A DNA stretch of 25,537 nucleotides from IMG/VR virus record IMGVR_UViG_3300038332_000017, positions 1 through 25,537 of that record. One strand, 5' to 3'. This DNA comes from a virus. Every line of letters begins with the position of its first letter. Position 1 is the first letter of the stretch. Both the position numbers and the translations under genes were made by a program. Positions 24,660 through 25,537 of the stretch are shown here, one piece after another. The notes under the pieces were generated by a model. That model searched no databases. It saw only the letters and a list, made by a program, of their open reading frames with translations, and was not told the DNA's origin.

Positions 24660-25537
24660 CAGTGATTATCCATTTCAAAATATCCGCCATAAAAAGATAC
24701 CACACCTTCACAATCAGTTCTTCCTTGGAGATTAATCAGCAAATAAAGTGCCTCATGCCCTTTGATATAGTATGGTAATCCTGTCAGATCAAAATATTCA
24801 TTTCCATTAACAGTTGTATCGGAATAATTTACCAATACATCTATATCCCCTGTATCAGCAATATCGACAGTTAATAATTGCACTGCAAACACAAGAGGTG
24901 TTGTTGTCGGTGTTGGGGCCGTCATATTATATTTTAGTCGGCAACTAATAATCCGTACCTGTTCCCCATGCAATCTTTGAGGTGCTTCTATATGATACAG
25001 TAGTGTTGGGTTCCCATTTGTCCCATCATCACTAATGTAGGAATATCCACCACCTTTTAATACTGCTATTTGTATATTCGGGACTGGTGATGGCGTCGCT
25101 GAATTATTATAACTCATATAATAATTCAATGGATTTATAATAATCCTTGAAGGTGCCCATACCTCTATACAATATGCTTGATTCAAGTTTATGCATGGTG
25201 TTGGTGTTTTTGTAGGACCACCCGGTGTTTCTGTAAAAGTTGGTGTTGGTGTATCTGTAGGAGTAGGTGTATCCGTTGGTGTTGGGGTATCAGTGGGTGT
25301 GTTCGTTGGTGTTGAAGTTGATGTATCTGTTGGTGTAGGGGTATTGGTTGGTGTATCGGTTGGAGTAGGGGTATTAGTAGGAGTTGATGTATCCGTTGGT
25401 GTTGGGGTATCAGTGGGTGTGTTAGTAGGTGTTGGCGTATCAGTAGGAGTTGGAGTATTGGTAGGCGTTGGAGTCGGAGTTGGTGTGGGTGTTTCAGTCG
25501 GGGTTTCCGTAGGCGTTGGAGTCGGAGTTGGTGTGGG
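24659..25537 (-). CDS. Thr/Pro-repeat protein with C-terminal beta-rich domain (5' end beyond window)
   Basis: The frame stays open to the right edge with no stop; a TTG at 25186 is not a credible start because the repeat frame continues upstream. Visible are 292 residues: about 113 residues of (Thr-x) repeats, x mostly Pro with Asp/Asn/Glu/Ser, then TPTPCINLNQAYCIEVW and a 160-residue beta-rich domain with further Pro-rich loops (SATPSPVPN, APTPTTTP). Such linkers join surface domains, and their Thr density makes them possible O-glycosylation targets. Stop and terminase start overlap by one base. It occupies the place where a small terminase gene is often found, but the sequence does not look like one. 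A surface or head-fibre protein is the best guess. Confidence 0.7.
   Translation of the reverse strand, partial: PTPTPTPTPTETPTETPTPTPTPTPTNTPTPTDTPTPTNTPTDTPTPTDTSTPTNTPTPTDTPTNTPTPTDTSTSTPTNTPTDTPTPTDTPTPTDTPTPTFTETPGGPTKTPTPCINLNQAYCIEVWAPSRIIINPLNYYMSYNNSATPSPVPNIQIAVLKGGGYSYISDDGTNGNPTLLYHIEAPQRLHGEQVRIISCRLKYNMTAPTPTTTPLVFAVQLLTVDIADTGDIDVLVNYSDTTVNGNEYFDLTGLPYYIKGHEALYLLINLQGRTDCEGVVSFYGGYFEMDNH
25199..25537 (-). repeat. Low-complexity (Thr-x)n coding repeat with higher-order units
   Basis: The stretch encodes alternating Thr and Pro/Asp/Asn/Glu/Ser. Larger units are also repeated: a 36-base string at 25268-25303 recurs exactly at 25388-25423 (120 bases apart), and a 28-base string at 25462-25489 recurs at 25510-25537 (48 bases apart). 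The array reaches the window edge, so its full length is unknown. Confidence 0.9.

Noticed and set aside
24659-25186. A 175-residue gene starting with TTG at 25186
   Set aside because: The frame continues open through the Thr/Pro repeat to the window edge and the TTG lacks a ribosome site.
25199-25537. Possible CRISPR array or other spaced repeat
   Set aside because: The repeats are short, degenerate and in frame, with no unique spacers; they encode Thr-x.
1-25537. Alternative genetic code or stop-codon recoding
   Set aside because: Both TGA and TAA end recognisable genes at expected lengths, often inside ATGA overlaps, and no in-frame stop interrupts a conserved domain.

Overview
This window looks like part of the late (virion-structure) region of a tailed double-stranded DNA virus or prophage of a bacterium. 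All recognisable head, neck and tail genes lie on the minus strand in the standard siphovirus order. Read 3' to 5' on the given strand they run: a Thr/Pro-repeat protein cut by the right edge, large terminase, portal, protease-scaffold, major capsid protein, a zinc-finger/AT-hook protein, head-tail adaptor, head-closure protein, a small unknown, a giant glycosyltransferase, a gp10-like neck protein, a tail terminator candidate, a zinc-ribbon protein, two paralogous tail-tube proteins, overlapping tail-assembly chaperones, tape measure, a 1006-residue tail protein with sialidase-like Asp-boxes, two hub-like proteins, a small membrane protein and a 51-residue charged protein. No sheath gene is seen, so a long non-contractile tail is the likeliest reading. 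The sequence is AT-rich, uses strong GGAGG-type ribosome sites and normal TAA/TGA stops. The host cannot be named; the long (Thr-x)n linker style is common in several uncultivated bacterial lineages.

The gene packing is that of one long transcript: most junctions are ATGA/GTGA/TGATG overlaps or gaps below 60 bases. No promoter, RNA gene, integrase, attachment site, endolysin or small terminase could be recognised. The one non-coding element of note is a perfect 11-bp hairpin just after the capsid gene, without a U-tract.

The only plus-strand gene is a radical SAM enzyme at the left edge (5' end missing), which converges on and overlaps the end of the structural operon by ten bases.

The accessory content is the unusual part. 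A three-domain glycosyltransferase sits between head-closure and neck genes. A Thr-rich repeat protein precedes the terminase. A capsid-adjacent protein combines a zinc finger, an AT-hook and a C-terminus that closely resembles the tip of bacterial SSB. A multi-zinc-ribbon protein lies inside the tail module, and the tail tube gene is duplicated. A testable idea is that the glycosyltransferase decorates virion proteins such as the Thr/Pro linker; this is inference from co-location only.
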